From Terasakiella sp. SH-1 (lineage in GTDB: Bacteria; Pseudomonadota; Alphaproteobacteria; Rhodospirillales; Terasakiellaceae), in NCBI RefSeq assembly GCF_004564135.1, contig NZ_CP038255.1, forward strand, positions 3,335,501-3,399,500: a stretch of DNA of 64,000 nt, read 5' to 3'. Below the pieces are notes generated by a model. It ran no database searches and was not told the DNA's origin. It was given only the letters and a program-made list of their open reading frames with translations. Of this stretch, positions 62,367 to 64,000 are shown in pieces. Each line of letters begins with the position of its first letter. The first letter of the stretch is position 1. The position numbers were made by a program, and so were the translations under genes.

Positions 62367-64000
62367 ATGGCCCGTTATAATTTTAAAGAAACCGAATCCA
62401 AATGGCAGTCCTACTGGGATAAGAACGAGACTTTTAAAGTCACGGAAGATCCTGAACGTGAAAAATACTATGTCCTGGAAATGTTCCCCTACCCGTCTGG
62501 GCGGATTCACATGGGCCATGTGCGCAACTATACCCTTGGCGATGTGGTTGCCCGTTATAAAAAGGCACAAGGGTTTAATGTGCTGCACCCCATGGGCTGG
62601 GATGCCTTTGGTCTGCCGGCAGAAAATGCGGCCATGGATGCCGGTGTTCATCCGGGTAAATGGACTTATAAGAATATCGAAGACATGCGGGCTCAACTGA
62701 AAACCATGGGTCTGTCTTATGATTGGGATCGTGAAATCGCCACCTGTGATCCAGACTATTACAAACATGAACAGAAAATGTTCCTGGATTTCCTCAAAAA
62801 TGATCTGGTTTATCGCAAAGAAAGCTGGGTCAACTGGGATCCGGTAGAAAATACAGTTTTGGCCAATGAACAGGTTGTTGATGGCTGTGGCTGGCGTTCT
62901 GGTGCGCCTGTGGAACGCCGCAAGCTGAACCAATGGTTCCTGAAAATCACCGATTATGCTGAAGACCTGCGAGTCGCCTTGCAATCACTTGATCGCTGGC
63001 CGGAAAAAGTCCGCATCATGCAGGAAAACTGGATCGGTAAATCCGAAGGCATGCGCCTGACTTGGGATCTTGTTGACCGCGACGATTCGCTGGAAGTTTA
63101 TACCACCCGCCCGGATACCCTTTTTGGGGCCTCTTTCTGTGCTATTTCCGCCAACCACCCCCTGGCAACGGAACTGGCCGAAAACAATACAGAACTGCAA
63201 GCCTTTGTTGAAGAATGCAACAAGATGGGTACTTCGGAAGAAGCCATTGAAAAAGCAGAGAAAAAAGGCATTAACACCGGCCTGAAAGTGAAACACCCGC
63301 TAGATGACAGTTGGGAGCTGCCTGTTTATGTCGCCAACTTCGTTTTGATGGAATATGGCACAGGTGCGATCTTTGGCTGCCCAAGCGGGGACCAACGTGA
63401 CCTTGATTTTGCCCGCAAATATGACCTGCCGGTTGTGCCGGTTGTGGCACCGAAGGATATGGACAAGCCGGAAGAGTTTTCAATCGAAAATGAAGCCTTC
63501 ACCGACGATGGTGTCATGATCAATTCTGATTTTATGACAGGCATGAGTGTGGCTGAGGCCAAAAAGGCGATTTTTGCCAAATGTGCCCAAATGAATATCG
63601 GGGAAAAAGAAACCAATTATCGCCTGCGTGACTGGGGTGTATCGCGTCAACGCTATTGGGGCTGCCCGATTCCCATCATTCATTGCGGGGATTGCGGTAT
63701 CGTAGAAGTCCCGGCTGAAGACTTGCCCGTCAGCCTTCCAGAAGATGTGACTTTTGATAAACCCGGCAACCCGCTGGACCATCACCCCACATGGAAACAT
63801 GTGGATTGCCCGAAATGTGGCAAAGCCGCTGTTCGTGAAACCGACACATTTGATACGTTCTTTGAATCAAGCTGGTATTTCGCCCGTTATTGTTCGCCAA
63901 CAGCCGACAACAGTATTGATAAAGCAGCCGCTGATTACTGGATGTCAGTTGACCAATATATCGGCGGGGTGGAACATGCCGTGCTTCACCTGCTTTATTC
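62367..64000 (+). CDS. leuS: leucyl-tRNA synthetase, 5' part (runs off the window)
   Basis: About 544 residues present and the frame is still open at the window end. N-terminal [24 protein letters not shown] motif in [44 protein letters not shown] and the CP1 editing domain. Zinc-ribbon-like cysteines sit in [11 protein letters not shown] and CPKCGKAAV. The KMSKS loop lies beyond the window. It charges tRNA-Leu. Confidence 0.97.
   Translation, partial: MARYNFKETESKWQSYWDKNETFKVTEDPEREKYYVLEMFPYPSGRIHMGHVRNYTLGDVVARYKKAQGFNVLHPMGWDAFGLPAENAAMDAGVHPGKWTYKNIEDMRAQLKTMGLSYDWDREIATCDPDYYKHEQKMFLDFLKNDLVYRKESWVNWDPVENTVLANEQVVDGCGWRSGAPVERRKLNQWFLKITDYAEDLRVALQSLDRWPEKVRIMQENWIGKSEGMRLTWDLVDRDDSLEVYTTRPDTLFGASFCAISANHPLATELAENNTELQAFVEECNKMGTSEEAIEKAEKKGINTGLKVKHPLDDSWELPVYVANFVLMEYGTGAIFGCPSGDQRDLDFARKYDLPVVPVVAPKDMDKPEEFSIENEAFTDDGVMINSDFMTGMSVAEAKKAIFAKCAQMNIGEKETNYRLRDWGVSRQRYWGCPIPIIHCGDCGIVEVPAEDLPVSLPEDVTFDKPGNPLDHHPTWKHVDCPKCGKAAVRETDTFDTFFESSWYFARYCSPTADNSIDKAAADYWMSVDQYIGGVEHAVLHLLY

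Overview
The window looks like the chromosome of a marine or aquatic alphaproteobacterium, most likely of the Rhodospirillales (Terasakiella/Thalassospira/Magnetospirillum-like). This is an inference from gene content: a DUF3576 lipoprotein gene next to leuS, yraN-BON-SirB1-gshB synteny, a petABC operon, DUF2336, a sodium-type MotA/MotB stator pair, many chemotaxis and c-di-GMP proteins, and repeated general porins. Almost everything is ordinary chromosomal coding sequence with short intergenic gaps. I see no tRNA, rRNA, CRISPR array, prophage or complete insertion sequence.

Layout. 0-8.4 kb: a DUF1640-type gene with an in-frame stop, yraN, a BON lipoprotein, a SirB1/TPR protein, a probably frameshifted small membrane-protein gene, gshB, an alpha/beta hydrolase, an EI24/CysZ-like membrane protein, bactofilin, a small lipoprotein, an AmpG-like permease and inorganic pyrophosphatase. 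8.4-17 kb: motB/motA, a periplasmic solute-binding protein, rlmN, a coiled-coil protein, a probable structured RNA, a BLUF photoreceptor, a Cache protein and a chemoreceptor. 17-25 kb: the cytochrome bc1 operon, trmL, a protein with a phage-like C-terminus, a globin-MCP-PilZ sensor and a hemerythrin. 25-31 kb: a multi-PAS diguanylate cyclase and dnaK-dnaJ behind a heat-shock-type promoter. 31-43 kb: aldo/keto reductase with LysR, two methyltransferases, DUF2336, cobalamin genes (cobQ, cobO, cbiB) with a SYLF protein between them, a degenerate metallo-beta-lactamase-fold protein and a tandem pair of degenerate EAL proteins. 43-57 kb: UDP-glucuronate decarboxylase, gmhA-hldE (heptose for LPS), two DUF2189 membrane proteins, a macrodomain protein, a HxlR/quinone reductase/glutathione transferase module, a response regulator with an adenylate cyclase, ribA, a sigma-54-driven unknown gene, an L,D-transpeptidase, yggS and thiE-like. 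57-64 kb: three paralogous porins, the DUF3576 lipoprotein and the 5' part of leuS, which runs off the window.

The most unusual content is not coding. Two intergenic elements of about 270 bp (12433-12705 and 44447-44714) have nearly unrelated helix sequences but the same fold plan. Each has a perfect 29-bp outer inverted repeat, one bulged G on the 3' strand, a 5-bp helix, an NGGA linker, a first arm of 16-18 bp and a second arm of 19-21 bp. Both carry the same unpaired motifs (TTAAG in arm 1, TGCAAG in arm 2) next to 6-bp tip hairpins. Sequence-divergent but structure-conserved helices of this kind suggest a family of structured RNA or cruciform-DNA elements that I cannot match to anything known to me.

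Other notable signals are a 6S-like RNA candidate at about 13720-13882, a family of composite palindromic intergenic repeats (at least seven sites, one forming a long hairpin between dnaK and dnaJ), and two small genes that look recently broken.
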